Below are positions 35,832 through 45,691 of a DNA stretch of 64,000 bases, piece by piece (position 1 is the first letter of the stretch; each line of letters starts with the position of its first letter). The notes below the pieces were generated by a model. That model worked only from the letters and a program-made list of their open reading frames with translations. It had not been told where the DNA came from and searched no databases. The stretch lies in assembly GCA_003385605.1 (NCBI GenBank), contig QQUU01000007.1, positions 1 to 64,000 on the forward strand, written 5' to 3'. Origin of the DNA: Bacteroidota bacterium. GTDB lineage: Bacteria; Bacteroidota; Bacteroidia; Flavobacteriales; Schleiferiaceae. A program made the position numbers and the translations under genes.

Positions 35832-36848
35832 CTATTCTTGTGGGAGTGATTGCTCAAAATTCCAAGCATCACGAAGCATATCTTCTAAGCTTTTTTCTGG
35901 GGTCCAATTCAAAACGCGCTGTGCCTTACCAATGTTCGCGTATACCGCGGGTACATCCCCAGCGCGACGTGGCGCTAGGCTATATGGAATAGCAATTCCA
36001 GTGGCACGCTTAAAAGCACTAATCATTTCCAACACTGTCGATCCATTACCAGACCCAAGGTTGATCACATCATATCCCTTGGTCTTGCCGTCGATCAAAT
36101 GTTGTACGGCCAAAATATGAGCTTTGGCAATATCAATGACGTGAATGTAGTCGCGAATGCAGGAGCCGTCGCGGGTATCGTAATCGGACCCGAATACTTT
36201 TAATTCTGTACGCTTACCAATGGCCGTTTCAGTGATGTAGGGAACCAAGTGGTGCGGTTCGCCGTCTTGGAATTCGCCAATGATACTTGTGGGGTGAGCG
36301 CCGATAGGATTGAAATAACGCAAGCTCAACACATCCACGGTTCCAGTCGCTGCGGTATCACGGAGGATTTCCTCACCCATCTTCTTGGTATTACCGTACG
36401 GGCTTTCCGCAGGTTGTACGGGCGCATTTTCATCCACATGTGGGTTTTCTGGAGTGCCATACACCGTGCAAGAACTCGAGAACACAATGTTGCGAATGCC
36501 GTGTGCCTCCATACTTTGAAGAAGGTTAACGGTGCTCAACAAATTATTGTGGTAATACTTGAGCGGCGCCTCAACGCTTTCATTTACCAAGAGGAAAGCA
36601 GCAAAGTGAATGACCCCTGAAATATCCGGGAACTCTTCAAACACTGCATCTACTGCAGCGCGGTCGCAGAGTTCAACTTGTCGGAAGGTGATTTCCCTGC
36701 CCACTATTTTTTCAATGCGGTCTTTTACTTCGATGGGGCTCTCACTGAGGTTGTCGATGACGACGGGTTCATAACCTGCAGCAATCATCTCCACCACGGT
36801 ATGAGAACCGATGTAGCCTAGTCCGCCTGTGATTAATATTTGGTTCAT
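35832..36848 (-). CDS. galE: UDP-glucose 4-epimerase
   Basis: This is a 338-residue enzyme interconverting UDP-glucose and UDP-galactose. Seen: TGGLGYIGSHTVVEM (NAD), VIDNLSESP, HFAAFLLVNESVEAPL, SSSCTVYG with the catalytic Ser/Thr, YGNTKKMGE with YxxxK, RYFNPIGAHP, and the typical C-terminal RRAGDVPAVYANIGKA. It is the third gene of the nucleotide-sugar run and starts 7 bases after the uxs stop. Confidence 0.97.
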   Translation of the reverse strand: MNQILITGGLGYIGSHTVVEMIAAGYEPVVIDNLSESPIEVKDRIEKIVGREITFRQVELCDRAAVDAVFEEFPDISGVIHFAAFLLVNESVEAPLKYYHNNLLSTVNLLQSMEAHGIRNIVFSSSCTVYGTPENPHVDENAPVQPAESPYGNTKKMGEEILRDTAATGTVDVLSLRYFNPIGAHPTSIIGEFQDGEPHHLVPYITETAIGKRTELKVFGSDYDTRDGSCIRDYIHVIDIAKAHILAVQHLIDGKTKGYDVINLGSGNGSTVLEMISAFKRATGIAIPYSLAPRRAGDVPAVYANIGKAQRVLNWTPEKSLEDMLRDAWNFEQSLPQE

Positions 36849-36855
36849 GGTTTGG

Positions 36856-37842
36856 TTACTTTCTTTTGTAGGCTTTGAAGTCTCTATGTTCTTTTCGGTA
36901 CAGTCGATCTTCCGGCAGGCTCTTAAACCACGCGTAGGTTTTCTCCAATCCTTCAGCGCGCATCACCTTTGGTTCCCAGTCCAGTAGGGACTTCGCCTTG
37001 CTGATATCGGGTTGGCGCTGCATCGGGTCATTGACCGGTAGCGGCTGGTACACCACTTTTTGTGTGGTTCCGGTAAGCTTAATGATCTCTTCGGCAAAAT
37101 CTGAAATGGTGATCTCGTGTGGGTTGCCAATGTTTACCGGCTCGGCATGGTCGCTCATGAGCAAACGGTAGATCCCTTCAATCAGATCGTCCACATAACA
37201 GAACGAGCGGGTTTGAGAACCGTCGCCGAAGATGGTTAAATCTTCACCGCGCAATGCTTGGCCTATAAATGCAGGCAATACACGGCCGTCGTTCAATCGC
37301 ATTCTAGGGCCGTAGGTGTTGAAGATGCGCACGATGCGTGTCTCCAAACCGTGGTAAGTGTGATAGGCCATGGTCATAGCCTCCATGAAGCGCTTGGCTT
37401 CATCGTATACCCCACGTGGCCCCACAGGATTTACATTGCCCCAATACTCTTCAGTCTGTGGGTGAACCAAGGGGTCGCCGTAGACCTCAGAAGTAGAAGC
37501 CACGAGAATACGTGCCTTTTTATTCAAGGCAAGTCCCAACAGGTTGTGCGTTCCCAAAGAACTCACTTTTAATGTCTGAATCGGGATCTTTAAGTAATCG
37601 ATAGGAGAGGCCGGTGAGGCAAAGTGGAGGATGTAGTCCAATTCACCCGGAACGTGTACGAAGTTGCTCACATCGTTGTTGAAGAAGGTGAACTTTGGAT
37701 GACCCATCAGGTGCTCCAAATTCTCCATGTTCCCCGTAATGAGGTTGTCCATGCCCAGTACATCCATGCCTTCGGCAATGAATCGGTCACAGAGGTGTGA
37801 TCCTAAAAATCCTGCAGCTCCTGTGATGAGTACTCTTGGCAT
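36856..37842 (-). CDS. uxs: UDP-glucuronate decarboxylase (UDP-xylose synthase)
   Basis: This is a 328-residue SDR enzyme. Markers: [27 protein letters not shown], the UXS/ArnA-type signature [38 protein letters not shown] with catalytic Yxxx[11 protein letters not shown] and a [14 protein letters not shown] block. It oxidatively decarboxylates UDP-glucuronate, made by the adjacent ugd product, to UDP-xylose. The pairing ugd-uxs (3-base gap) strongly supports the substrate. Confidence 0.93.
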   Translation of the reverse strand: MPRVLITGAAGFLGSHLCDRFIAEGMDVLGMDNLITGNMENLEHLMGHPKFTFFNNDVSNFVHVPGELDYILHFASPASPIDYLKIPIQTLKVSSLGTHNLLGLALNKKARILVASTSEVYGDPLVHPQTEEYWGNVNPVGPRGVYDEAKRFMEAMTMAYHTYHGLETRIVRIFNTYGPRMRLNDGRVLPAFIGQALRGEDLTIFGDGSQTRSFCYVDDLIEGIYRLLMSDHAEPVNIGNPHEITISDFAEEIIKLTGTTQKVVYQPLPVNDPMQRQPDISKAKSLLDWEPKVMRAEGLEKTYAWFKSLPEDRLYRKEHRDFKAYKRK

Positions 37843-37845
37843 TAC

Positions 37846-39183
37846 TTATGCTTTTTCAGCGATGTTCTCGCCCATTCCTATTCCGTAATAATCAAAACCT
37901 GCTTCCGCTACAATCGCGCTGCGGTAGAGGTTACGGCCGTCGAAGACCACCTTGGTCTTCATGGCCGAGCCCACTTTCTCCCAGTTCGGTACGCGGAACT
38001 CGGTCCATTCGGTGATCAGTGCCAAAGCATCTGCACCCTGAACCGCGTCCATATCGCTCTCGCAGTAGGTGATGGTATCGCCCAAATCGTGCTTGGCCTC
38101 TTCCATAGCGACCGGGTCATACGCGCGAACGTTCGCACCCGCTTTGAGCAGAAGGTTCGCCAATACGATGGACGGCGCCTCGCGCATGTCGTCCGTATTC
38201 GGCTTAAACGACAGTCCCCAGAAAGCAATAGTCTTGCCCTGAAGGTCGCCGCCGAAGTAGGCGTTTATTTTATTGAACAGCACACTCTTCTGATCGTCGT
38301 TCACTGCCTCAACAGCTTCGAGGATACGCATGGTGTGTCCGTTTTCTCGGCCCGTACGCGCCAAGGCCTTTACATCTTTCGGGAAACAAGAGCCTCCATA
38401 CCCAATACCCGGGTAGATGAACTTGTTGCCGATTCTTGGATCCGAACCAATGCCCTTGCGCACCCAGTTCACGTCCGCACCCATCTTCTCACACAGGTTG
38501 GCAATGTCGTTCATGAACGAAATCTTCGTTGCCAACATGGCGTTTGCTGCATATTTGGTCATCTCCGCAGAAGGGATGTCCATAAAGATTACCGGGTGAC
38601 CGTTCAAGGTGAACGGACGGTAGAGCTTGTCCATGATTTTCTGGGCGTCTTCGCTGTCTACACCAACCACGATGCGGTCGGGCTTCATGAAGTCGTCGAT
38701 GGCCGCGCCTTCTTTCAAGAACTCTGGGTTCGAAGCCACGTCAAAACCGAAATCTACATCGCGCAGGTCCAAAGCGTTGGCTACGGCGCCACGCACCTTT
38801 TCAGCAGTACCTACAGGAACGGTAGATTTGGTGATCACCACCAGGTAGTCCGTCATGGTCTTGCCAATCTGATCGGCCACAGCCAGTACATACTTCAAAT
38901 CTGCAGAACCGTCTTCCCCTGGAGGGGTACCCACAGCAATAAAAGCAGCTGCTGAACCTTGGATGGCTTCGCTCAGGTCAGTCGAAAAGTGCAAACGGCC
39001 CTTGGCATAGTTGCGCTCAACGATCTCTTTTAAGCCCGGTTCATAAATCGGAAGGATGCCGTTCTTAAGGCCGTCAATCTTCTTCTGATCAATATCCACA
39101 CAGGTTACCTCGATGCCCACGTCCGAAAGACATGCGCCCGTAACTAAACCTACATAGCCAGTGCCGATTACTGTAATCTTCAT
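37846..39183 (-). CDS. ugd: UDP-glucose 6-dehydrogenase
   Basis: This is a 445-residue protein. It shows the NAD motif [15 protein letters not shown], the conserved [28 protein letters not shown], the catalytic cysteine in [14 protein letters not shown], and the C-terminal [16 protein letters not shown]. It oxidises UDP-glucose to UDP-glucuronate with two NAD. It heads the eight-gene minus-strand unit. The 91-base divergent gap with the next plus-strand gene should contain its promoter. Confidence 0.97.
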   Translation of the reverse strand: MKITVIGTGYVGLVTGACLSDVGIEVTCVDIDQKKIDGLKNGILPIYEPGLKEIVERNYAKGRLHFSTDLSEAIQGSAAAFIAVGTPPGEDGSADLKYVLAVADQIGKTMTDYLVVITKSTVPVGTAEKVRGAVANALDLRDVDFGFDVASNPEFLKEGAAIDDFMKPDRIVVGVDSEDAQKIMDKLYRPFTLNGHPVIFMDIPSAEMTKYAANAMLATKISFMNDIANLCEKMGADVNWVRKGIGSDPRIGNKFIYPGIGYGGSCFPKDVKALARTGRENGHTMRILEAVEAVNDDQKSVLFNKINAYFGGDLQGKTIAFWGLSFKPNTDDMREAPSIVLANLLLKAGANVRAYDPVAMEEAKHDLGDTITYCESDMDAVQGADALALITEWTEFRVPNWEKVGSAMKTKVVFDGRNLYRSAIVAEAGFDYYGIGMGENIAEKA

Positions 39184-39274
39184 ATTGTAAGGGTTTGTAC
39201 CGTTCTTTTGGTTAGGCTAAAATACATTATTGAGGATGATGTCTATAGTGTAAATTGCAGCCATATCGCTGAAC

Positions 39275-40036
39275 ATGAGAATTAACGTCAGATTTATCGG
39301 AATATTCGTCTTTTCCTTGTTGTTTTTTTCGGCCAATGCCCAACGAACAACAAAGGATAGTACGCGCACGGTTCAACTATGGGGATTGTCTGTTGGGGCG
39401 CACCAACCCCTGGTGGATATGTCAGAGAATTACAGGTCTTTTGCCTCTGCCGAGGTAGAATACTTAAAGAAGAATCAAGACGGCATTTTTACCGGAGTCA
39501 CTTTTAAGGCTCTGTATGGCAATTCAGTAAAAGATCCGGCATCTATTTTTACCAACCTCACCGACGATGAAGGTAATTTTCTTGGCGTAAATGGTGAGTT
39601 TGCGACCATCCAAGCCGGTTTGAGTGGCGGGCAGTTGCTCTTTCAATTCGGAAAGCTGTTTAAACCTCAGTACAACCCGAATTCTGGATGGGTCCTCATG
39701 GAAGGAATAGGGTTGGGTCAGCATAAAATCGGATTGCGTGACCAGCGTGGTACATTACCGCAACTTCAAAGTCCTTTTCTGGAGGGATACGACAGGTTGC
39801 ATTTAGGAGCCTACTCGAATACTTCGCTCCGTTTCTTGCATTTGGATAACGACGAGCGAGTGAATTGGTCCGCAAGCCTGCACGTAAATTTGGGCATCAG
39901 TCAAAATATTCGCGGCTATAACGTGGATCTTGCCGCGAGCGATACCAAGATGAAGTTTGATGCGTTTATTGGGGGCTCGATCACTTGGTTTATACCCGTA
40001 TACGCGAAGCAGGAGAGTTTCTATCTTGTGGATTAA
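39275..40036 (+). CDS. secreted outer-membrane beta-barrel-like protein, unknown function
   Basis: This is a 253-residue protein with a signal peptide (IGIFVFSLLFFSANAQ, cleavage near residue 22). The mature chain has alternating strands, the acidic turn NLTDDEGNFLG, and ends near TWFIPVYAKQESFYLVD. The predicted fold is an outer-membrane barrel. I do not recognise a family. Its stop overlaps the waaA start by one base (TAATG), so it might be coregulated with lipid A/Kdo assembly. A weak TTG-N18-TAAATTG lies upstream (39230-39257). Confidence 0.65.
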   Translation: MRINVRFIGIFVFSLLFFSANAQRTTKDSTRTVQLWGLSVGAHQPLVDMSENYRSFASAEVEYLKKNQDGIFTGVTFKALYGNSVKDPASIFTNLTDDEGNFLGVNGEFATIQAGLSGGQLLFQFGKLFKPQYNPNSGWVLMEGIGLGQHKIGLRDQRGTLPQLQSPFLEGYDRLHLGAYSNTSLRFLHLDNDERVNWSASLHVNLGISQNIRGYNVDLAASDTKMKFDAFIGGSITWFIPVYAKQESFYLVD

Positions 40037-41241
40037 TGATTGTCTATCCAATTCTTTCAAACATCGTCTTCGGACTTTGGCGCAACGTTGCCAAAGCCGG
40101 CAGCTGGATGGCTAAAGTCCAGAGTGACAATAGTTGGAAACAGCACACGCCAATTTCCGGTAAGGTGGTTTGGATGCATTGCGCATCGCTGGGTGAATTT
40201 GAAATGGGACGTCCAGTTTTAGAGCTATTCCTTCAAAAACATAGCGATTGGCAAGCAGTGGTGACTTTTTTCAGCCCTTCAGGATATGAGCCACGAAAAA
40301 CGTACTCGAAGGCGAAGGTGCATTATCTACCCATAGATACTCCTTCAGAGGTGAATAAGTGGTTGGATTATGCAAATCCATCACTGGCCGTTTTTGTACG
40401 ATATGATATTTGGCCCAACCACTTAAATGCCCTGCGTAAAAGAGGCATACCAAGTGTAGTGATGGCTATGAGTGCGCCCAAAACACCTTGGTATCTACAC
40501 AGAACGTTACCCTTCATCCGAAAGGTATACAAGGAGGGCATACATACTTGGGGCGTGATTTCAGAGCAGGATGCGGCCAATATGAGTTTGGCGGGCATAC
40601 ATTCTAAAGTCTTAGGCAATCCAAAATATGATTACGCGGCTTCATTAGCGGGAAAGGCTTCGATCGAGAAGTTTGCAGCATGGAAGAAGTCCCAGCAGAA
40701 ACCCGTCCTGCTTATTGGGAGCGCACATCTCGAAGATTGCAAGGCGTTGAATGGTCTAGATTTAAGCGGGTTTTCCACATGGGTTGTACCGCACGAAATA
40801 GATGAAGGTGAGGCGATGAAAACCGCTCTTTCTCAATTTACGGAAGATGACGCCGCGAATTCCATTACGGACAAACCCAAAGCGACTTCACTCTTAATGA
40901 TCCCTGAATTTGGCGTTCTTTCTCGTCTTTATTCTTTGGCCGATGGCGTTGTCATAGGTGGAGGTTACGGCAAAGCAACTCATAATGTTCTTGAGGCCAC
41001 TGTTCAAGGAAAAGTAGCTGCGAGTGGACCGAATTGGCAAAAGATTGCCGAGAATCACGAACTCGTTGAACTGGGCTATCTCATTCCGGCGCAAAATGAG
41101 TCGTCATACCGTCAATACCTTCAGCGTATCGGAACGAGTGAGTTTACTGCAAAAGGCAACGAGGCTCAGCAATGGGTGCTGAGTCAAAAGGGTGCTTCTG
41201 AAAAAATTCTGAACGTCTTAGAACAGGCCGTTCAACTCTGA
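40036..41241 (+). CDS. waaA: 3-deoxy-D-manno-octulosonic acid transferase
   Basis: This is a 401-residue GT30-type glycosyltransferase from ATG 40036 (MIVYPILSNIVFG), preferred over an upstream start that lies in the previous gene. Seen: VVWMHCASLGEFEMGRPVLE with the catalytic Glu in the GExxxxxP segment, VTFFSPSGYEPR, YLPIDTPSEVNKWLD, FVRYDIWPN, and the late GGGYGKATHNVLEA nucleotide-binding block. It transfers Kdo from CMP-Kdo to lipid IVA. An N-terminal hydrophobic helix anchors it to the inner membrane. It overlaps the deoxynucleoside kinase gene tail to tail by 24 bases. Confidence 0.95.
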   Translation: MIVYPILSNIVFGLWRNVAKAGSWMAKVQSDNSWKQHTPISGKVVWMHCASLGEFEMGRPVLELFLQKHSDWQAVVTFFSPSGYEPRKTYSKAKVHYLPIDTPSEVNKWLDYANPSLAVFVRYDIWPNHLNALRKRGIPSVVMAMSAPKTPWYLHRTLPFIRKVYKEGIHTWGVISEQDAANMSLAGIHSKVLGNPKYDYAASLAGKASIEKFAAWKKSQQKPVLLIGSAHLEDCKALNGLDLSGFSTWVVPHEIDEGEAMKTALSQFTEDDAANSITDKPKATSLLMIPEFGVLSRLYSLADGVVIGGGYGKATHNVLEATVQGKVAASGPNWQKIAENHELVELGYLIPAQNESSYRQYLQRIGTSEFTAKGNEAQQWVLSQKGASEKILNVLEQAVQL

Positions 41242-41832
41242 GTCAATCTGCTGGATGATTTCTCCTAGATCTTCAGGGTTTTCCGGGAAATTGTTCTTGT
41301 CTACATTAATGATCAACACCTTGCCTTTGTCGTAGGTATTGATCCAAGCTTCATAGCGCTCATTCAACCTTCTGAGGTAATCAATACGAATGCTGTTCTC
41401 GTAATCGCGACCGCGCTTTTGAATATGGTCGACTAGTGTAGGAACAGAAGCGCGCAAGTAAATGAGCAAATCCGGCGCTTGCAGGTTCTTCTCCATGATA
41501 TCGAACAACCCTTTATAGCTATTGTAATCACGCGCTGTCATTAATCCCATGGCATGCAAGTTTGGCGCGAAAATGTGGGCATCTTCATAGATGGTTCTGT
41601 CCTGAATAACATCCAAACCGTCTTCGCGAACCTTCATTACCTGCTCAAAGCGTGAGCGAAGGAAATAGATCTGAAGGTTGAAGCTCCAACGCTGCATTTC
41701 TTCGTAGAAATCGTCCAAATAAGGATTGTCGTCTACATCCTCGTACTGTGCTTCGTATTTGTAATGCTTGGCTAACAAACCTGTTAGCGTTGTTTTTCCA
41801 GAACCAATATTTCCTGCGATTGCTAAGTGCAT
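41218..41832 (-). CDS. deoxynucleoside kinase
   Basis: This is a 204-residue kinase from ATG 41832 (MHLAIAGNIGSGKTTL). The P-loop GNIGSGKTT is at residues 6-14. Further on lie YEDVDDNPYLDDFYEEM, QDRTIYEDAHIF (the DRx motif), a LIYLRASVPTLVDHIQKRGR lid region and LRRLNERYEAW. It belongs to the deoxyadenosine/deoxyguanosine kinase group that salvages deoxynucleosides to dNMPs; the exact nucleoside is not decided. It is divergent from DUF3050 with 48 bases between start codons. Confidence 0.92.
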   Translation of the reverse strand: MHLAIAGNIGSGKTTLTGLLAKHYKYEAQYEDVDDNPYLDDFYEEMQRWSFNLQIYFLRSRFEQVMKVREDGLDVIQDRTIYEDAHIFAPNLHAMGLMTARDYNSYKGLFDIMEKNLQAPDLLIYLRASVPTLVDHIQKRGRDYENSIRIDYLRRLNERYEAWINTYDKGKVLIINVDKNNFPENPEDLGEIIQQIDSELNGLF

Positions 41833-41838
41833 GGGTTG

Positions 41839-41846
41839 TATTTTTG
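41839..41846 (+). promoter_or_regulatory. -7 promoter element of the DUF3050 gene
   Basis: TATTTTTG matches TAnnTTTG exactly and lies 34 bases before ATG 41881, in the gap to the divergent kinase gene. Confidence 0.5.
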
Positions 41847-41880
41847 TATCCGCAAAGTAATAAAACTGAAGCAAGGAACG

Positions 41881-42669
41881 ATGAAAATTGACTACGTAAA
41901 ATCGCACATCGAAACCGTCCGCCAAGAACTTATTGATCACGAAGCTTTTTCATGGGTGAGTAACCTAGAAAAGGCAAGGGTTTTTATGGAAAGCCACGTA
42001 TGGGCAGTTTGGGATTTCATGGTCCTTTTGAAAGGGCTCCAACGTCAGTTGACCTGTGTGGATACTTATTGGGTACCGACCGGAAATCCAGAAGTACGTC
42101 GTTTGATCAATGAAATCGTTTTTGGCGAGGAGAGTGATATCGACCAGAACGGTACGGCTGTGAGTCATTTTGAACTCTATGTTCAGGCAATGGCGGAGGC
42201 CGGAGCCAACACGGCGCCTATCCTGACGTTCATTGAAGATCTCAAAAAAGGCATCGATCCAAAATTGGCCCTGCGTCAAAGCGATGCTCCAGAAGGTGCT
42301 AAAAAGTTTGTGCTCTCTACCTTGGAAGTTGTTGAACGAGGCTCTGCTTCAGAGATGGCTGCAGTATTTACTTTCGGTCGTGAGGATTTGATACCGGATA
42401 TGTTCATCGAAATCGTTCGCAACCTTAAGGAGAAGTTCCCAACGGAACTAGGACTGTTCACCTATTATCTTGAACGTCACATTGAAGTAGACGGTGATGT
42501 ACACGGTGCTCTTGCAGAACGAATGGTAACAGAACTTTGTGCTGAAGACGAATCGGCATGGAACCAGGCTAAGGTGAGTTCTGAGAATGCGCTGCGACAC
42601 AGAATAGAACTCTGGACTTCAGTGATTAATCGTTACGAAGCGCTTCATTCAGCTCAAGAAATTCTGTAA
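41881..42669 (+). CDS. DUF3050 family protein (heme-oxygenase-like fold)
   Basis: This 262-residue protein starts at ATG 41881 (MKIDYVKSHIETVRQ). The text HVWAVWDFMVLLKGLQRQLTC, VDTYWVPTGNPEVRRLINEIV and GRASEMAAVFTFGREDLIP-like segments (here GSASEMAAVFTFGREDLIP) mark DUF3050, an all-alpha family related to heme-oxygenase/TenA-like helical bundles. Conserved HxxW, E and H residues could bind metal. The reaction is unknown. Its 3' end overlaps the convergent GH3-family gene by 44 bases. Confidence 0.88.
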   Translation: MKIDYVKSHIETVRQELIDHEAFSWVSNLEKARVFMESHVWAVWDFMVLLKGLQRQLTCVDTYWVPTGNPEVRRLINEIVFGEESDIDQNGTAVSHFELYVQAMAEAGANTAPILTFIEDLKKGIDPKLALRQSDAPEGAKKFVLSTLEVVERGSASEMAAVFTFGREDLIPDMFIEIVRNLKEKFPTELGLFTYYLERHIEVDGDVHGALAERMVTELCAEDESAWNQAKVSSENALRHRIELWTSVINRYEALHSAQEIL

Positions 42670-44155
42670 TCAGCTTTCTTTCGTTGCTTAGACGGGGAAT
42701 TTTATTCTGACCGCCGAGCTTGTTCTTCTTTTTTAGCCACTGGTGAAAAAGACCATCGGTTGCCTCGACAAGTTGCAGCGGTTGCAGGAGCATGTTTCCT
42801 TTGCGTTTTGCGGCATAATCTGAATTTAACGCTTGTAATTCTTGGTCCAATTCTGCTGCAAAAGCAGCCAAGTCTTGCGGTCTTGTTTCAAACTCTACGA
42901 CCCATTGGTGGGCGCCGCCTTCTTTTCCTTCCATAAAGACAGGGGCAGCATGAAAATCACGCACTGAACAATGGTGGGTACTGCATGCTTTGGCTAGGGC
43001 CTCTTCCGCATTAGTAACAATAACCTCTTCGCCGAAGGCGTTGATAAAGTGGGCCGTTCTGCCGCTCACCTTAATGCGATAGGGCTTTAAGGAAACGAAT
43101 CGAACGGTATCTCCTAAGATGTATCGCCACAAACCACCGTTGGTGGTGATTACTACGGCATATTCTGTATTCAACGCTACCTCACCAAGGGTAATGGTGG
43201 TACTGCTTTTACCGTTGAACTCAGACATAGGAATGAACTCATAGAAAGTACCGCAGCAGGTCAGCAGCAATAGACCGTCAAAATTCGGATCGTCTTGCAC
43301 GGCAAAAAATCCTTCGGAGGCATTATAGTTCTCCATGAAGGTGACCTGATCGCCGGGCATTAATGCTCGGAATTGTTCCTCGTAAGGGGCAAAATTCACA
43401 CCGCCGTGGGCAAATAATTCAAGATTTGGCCAGACCTCAAGGAGATTTTCTGCGCCGGTACGTTCGATGACTTTGTTGAACAGCACCAAGAACCAACTGC
43501 TTACTCCCCAGAAAGAGGTGATGTTTTGGCTAATGACTTCATCCAAGATGGCGTCTATTTTCTCTTCCCAATTGCTCATCAGCGCCGTCTCGTTGCTCGG
43601 GGCGCTTCTGAATTCCGCCCACATCGGCATATTTTGAATGAGTATGGCACTGAGATCGCCGGAGTTGCTTTTTCCGTGAGAAGCAAGCTCTGTAGATCCA
43701 CCCAAACGAAGACCTAAACCCTCAAAGAGTTTGGAGGATGGGTTGTGGTTGAAGTACAAGGCGAGCTCGATCCTTCCGCCGTTCATGTGTGTGCCTTCGA
43801 GGCTTTCTTTAGGAACCGGAATATATTTAGACACACCGCTCGAGGTCCCGCTGCTTTTGGCATACCATTCCACCTTCCCCGGCCATAAAACATCCTTGGC
43901 CCCTTCACGCATCTTTTCAATAAAAGGTTTGAGATCGCCATAGTCGCTCAAGGGTACATGTGCTATGAAGTCCTTAATAGACTTCACTTTGTCAAAGTGA
44001 TGCAGTTGGCCGTATTGCGTGTCTTTAGCCTTTTTAATAAAGTCCAAAAGAACATGCTCCTGACGCTCGAGCGGTTGCTCGATCACCTCGAACAATTCCT
44101 CCACATATTTGCGCAGTGTAGATTGTAGGACTTTATTGACTAGCGAATAAAACAC
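42626..44155 (-). CDS. GH3-family acyl-adenylate-forming protein
   Basis: This is a 509-residue protein with a GTG start at 44155; no ATG occurs in its first 80 codons, and the N-terminal text FYSLVNKVLQSTLRKYVEEL fits the family. GH3 proteins (named from plant auxin-responsive genes) are adenylating acid-amido synthetases. ATP-binding motifs are visible: AKSSGTSSGVSKYIPV (P-loop-like), FMENYNASEGFFAVQ (the YxxSEG-type motif) and LWRYILGDTVRF (the YRLGD-like motif). The bacterial substrate is unknown. It lies convergent with the DUF3050 gene and divergent from the DUF2797 gene. Confidence 0.9.
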   Translation of the reverse strand: MFYSLVNKVLQSTLRKYVEELFEVIEQPLERQEHVLLDFIKKAKDTQYGQLHHFDKVKSIKDFIAHVPLSDYGDLKPFIEKMREGAKDVLWPGKVEWYAKSSGTSSGVSKYIPVPKESLEGTHMNGGRIELALYFNHNPSSKLFEGLGLRLGGSTELASHGKSNSGDLSAILIQNMPMWAEFRSAPSNETALMSNWEEKIDAILDEVISQNITSFWGVSSWFLVLFNKVIERTGAENLLEVWPNLELFAHGGVNFAPYEEQFRALMPGDQVTFMENYNASEGFFAVQDDPNFDGLLLLTCCGTFYEFIPMSEFNGKSSTTITLGEVALNTEYAVVITTNGGLWRYILGDTVRFVSLKPYRIKVSGRTAHFINAFGEEVIVTNAEEALAKACSTHHCSVRDFHAAPVFMEGKEGGAHQWVVEFETRPQDLAAFAAELDQELQALNSDYAAKRKGNMLLQPLQLVEATDGLFHQWLKKKNKLGGQNKIPRLSNERKLITEFLELNEALRND

Positions 44156-44219
44156 GTTTATTTGATGGCTTTGTTACGTTTCGAGTTAACTTCATCGTGC
44201 CCAACTAAAATAACTGAAA

Positions 44220-45017
44220 ATGCAATTTGAAGGAACCTTACGCAAAATGTCGACGAATTATGGATCTACCGTTCGTTACAGTTTAAGAATAGGTGAAGAT
44301 TTACTGTTTATGAATAGGCTCTTGGGCACTACCGTGCGCCTAGAATTTAGCGGTGAATGTCACTGTGTTTGCGGGAAGGTAGATACGAGCTTTTTCAGAA
44401 TGAATTTCTGTCGAGAGTGCTTTTTCACACGTCCCGAAGCGTCACCTTCCATCTTGAAACCAGAGTTGAGCAAGGCGCATCTTGGTATCGAGGAACGTGA
44501 TTTAGAGTTTGAGAAGCGATTGCAGCTGCAGCCGCACTACGTATATCTTGCTAAAACAGATCGAATAAAAGTCGGGGTGACTCGAAATACGCAGATGCCT
44601 TACCGGTGGATGGACCAAGGTGCAAAAAGTGCGATGATTTTACTCGAAGTTCCCAATAGATACCTTGCCGGAGAGGCCGAAGTAGCCCTGAAGGACCACT
44701 TCACCGATAAAACTTCATGGCAAGCCATGCTTAAAGACCTTGGTACGGACGATGACCTCGGTGCGGCCTACGAACAGGCGGCCGAAGTATTGCCGGCATC
44801 GTTGAAACAATACTTGTATCAACATCCCGAGGAGTGGCACATGAACTATCCCATACGCCACCAGATTGACAAGGTAAAGAGCGTTAGCTTTAAAGCTGCT
44901 GGCGATGTCCTCGAGGGTGAACTATGGGGCATTCGTGGACAGTACCTGATCACTTCTGCAGGAGTATTTAACGTGCGATCACACGCAGGTTATTTGGTGC
45001 AGTTGACTATTGATTAA
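44220..45017 (+). CDS. DUF2797 protein with zinc-ribbon-like and GIY-YIG-like segments
   Basis: This 265-residue protein matches the DUF2797 pattern: an N-terminal part with cysteines CHCVCG and CRECF that can form a zinc site, then HYVYLAKTDRIKVGVTRNTQ followed by RWMDQGA and EVPNRYLAGEAEVALKDHF, a layout recalling a GIY-YIG nuclease core (YVYLA / KVGVTR / E). Biochemical activity is not established. Its last four bases overlap the stop of the convergent transporter gene. Confidence 0.88.
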   Translation: MQFEGTLRKMSTNYGSTVRYSLRIGEDLLFMNRLLGTTVRLEFSGECHCVCGKVDTSFFRMNFCRECFFTRPEASPSILKPELSKAHLGIEERDLEFEKRLQLQPHYVYLAKTDRIKVGVTRNTQMPYRWMDQGAKSAMILLEVPNRYLAGEAEVALKDHFTDKTSWQAMLKDLGTDDDLGAAYEQAAEVLPASLKQYLYQHPEEWHMNYPIRHQIDKVKSVSFKAAGDVLEGELWGIRGQYLITSAGVFNVRSHAGYLVQLTID

Positions 45018-45691
45018 AGTTTGATTTCTTCCCCAACCTTCAATCTGAAATAGCGGCGGGCCCATGCCATTATGCCGTAGAAAACAACGGTGTCTAGCGC
45101 AGCACAAATGACTTTAAAAAGCCAGCCGTCTAAAATGTAGCCGCTCATCGTAGACCAAGATTCTACACCTACAAAAAGCACCACTACCACTAGAGTGGTG
45201 TCTACTCCTTGCGATAGCATGGTTGAAAAGTTGTTACGCACCCAGAGTTTCTTGCCACCTGTTACTTTCTTCCAAAAGTGGAACAAGCGAACATCTATTA
45301 ACTGTGCAAATAGATAGGCAAACATAGAGGCGGCAATCACGCGCCAAGCATTTCTAAAAACAGTGTCGAACATGGCATCATCTACGGGAGAGCCATCAAT
45401 GGCCGGGAATTGCGCCCCCAACCAAAGGATTAACAACACGAACAAGCTCGCTACTAATCCCGCCAAGACTACATGTGTTGTGCGTTTCTGACCGTAAAGT
45501 TCACTAAGGATATCGGTGATTAAGAAGGTTATCGGGTAGGGCAATACCCCTGCACTGATCACAAAAGTTTTGAAGCCTAAATCAAGGCTGATGAATTTAT
45601 TTGCGATGAGGTTGCAGGTAATCAAGGCAGCAATAAATAATGCGCCTAAAATGTAGTACATGCGTTCTGCTACGTGTCTGTTTCTGGCCAT
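45014..45691 (-). CDS. queuosine-precursor transporter (YhhQ / VUT family)
   Basis: This is a 225-residue membrane protein with about six helices. Family marks: ITCNLIANKFISLDLG, the ITFLITDILSELYGQKR motif, FAYLFAQLIDVRLFHFWKK, and WVRNNFSTMLSQGVDT. YhhQ-type proteins take up 7-cyano-7-deazaguanine or related precursors for queuosine in tRNA. There is no preQ1 riboswitch upstream. Its start overlaps the sppA stop by one base (TAATG), so it shares that transcript. Confidence 0.93.
   Translation of the reverse strand: MARNRHVAERMYYILGALFIAALITCNLIANKFISLDLGFKTFVISAGVLPYPITFLITDILSELYGQKRTTHVVLAGLVASLFVLLILWLGAQFPAIDGSPVDDAMFDTVFRNAWRVIAASMFAYLFAQLIDVRLFHFWKKVTGGKKLWVRNNFSTMLSQGVDTTLVVVVLFVGVESWSTMSGYILDGWLFKVICAALDTVVFYGIMAWARRYFRLKVGEEIKL

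Noticed and set aside
38089-38955. 288-codon plus-strand frame inside ugd
   Set aside because: It is the antisense shadow of a strongly conserved gene (ugd); length alone reflects codon bias, and no domain or start signal is visible.
39184-39274. Divergent promoter region between ugd and the barrel gene
   Set aside because: Only partial matches (TATTTTAG on minus, TAAATTG on plus) are present; not strong enough to list as features.
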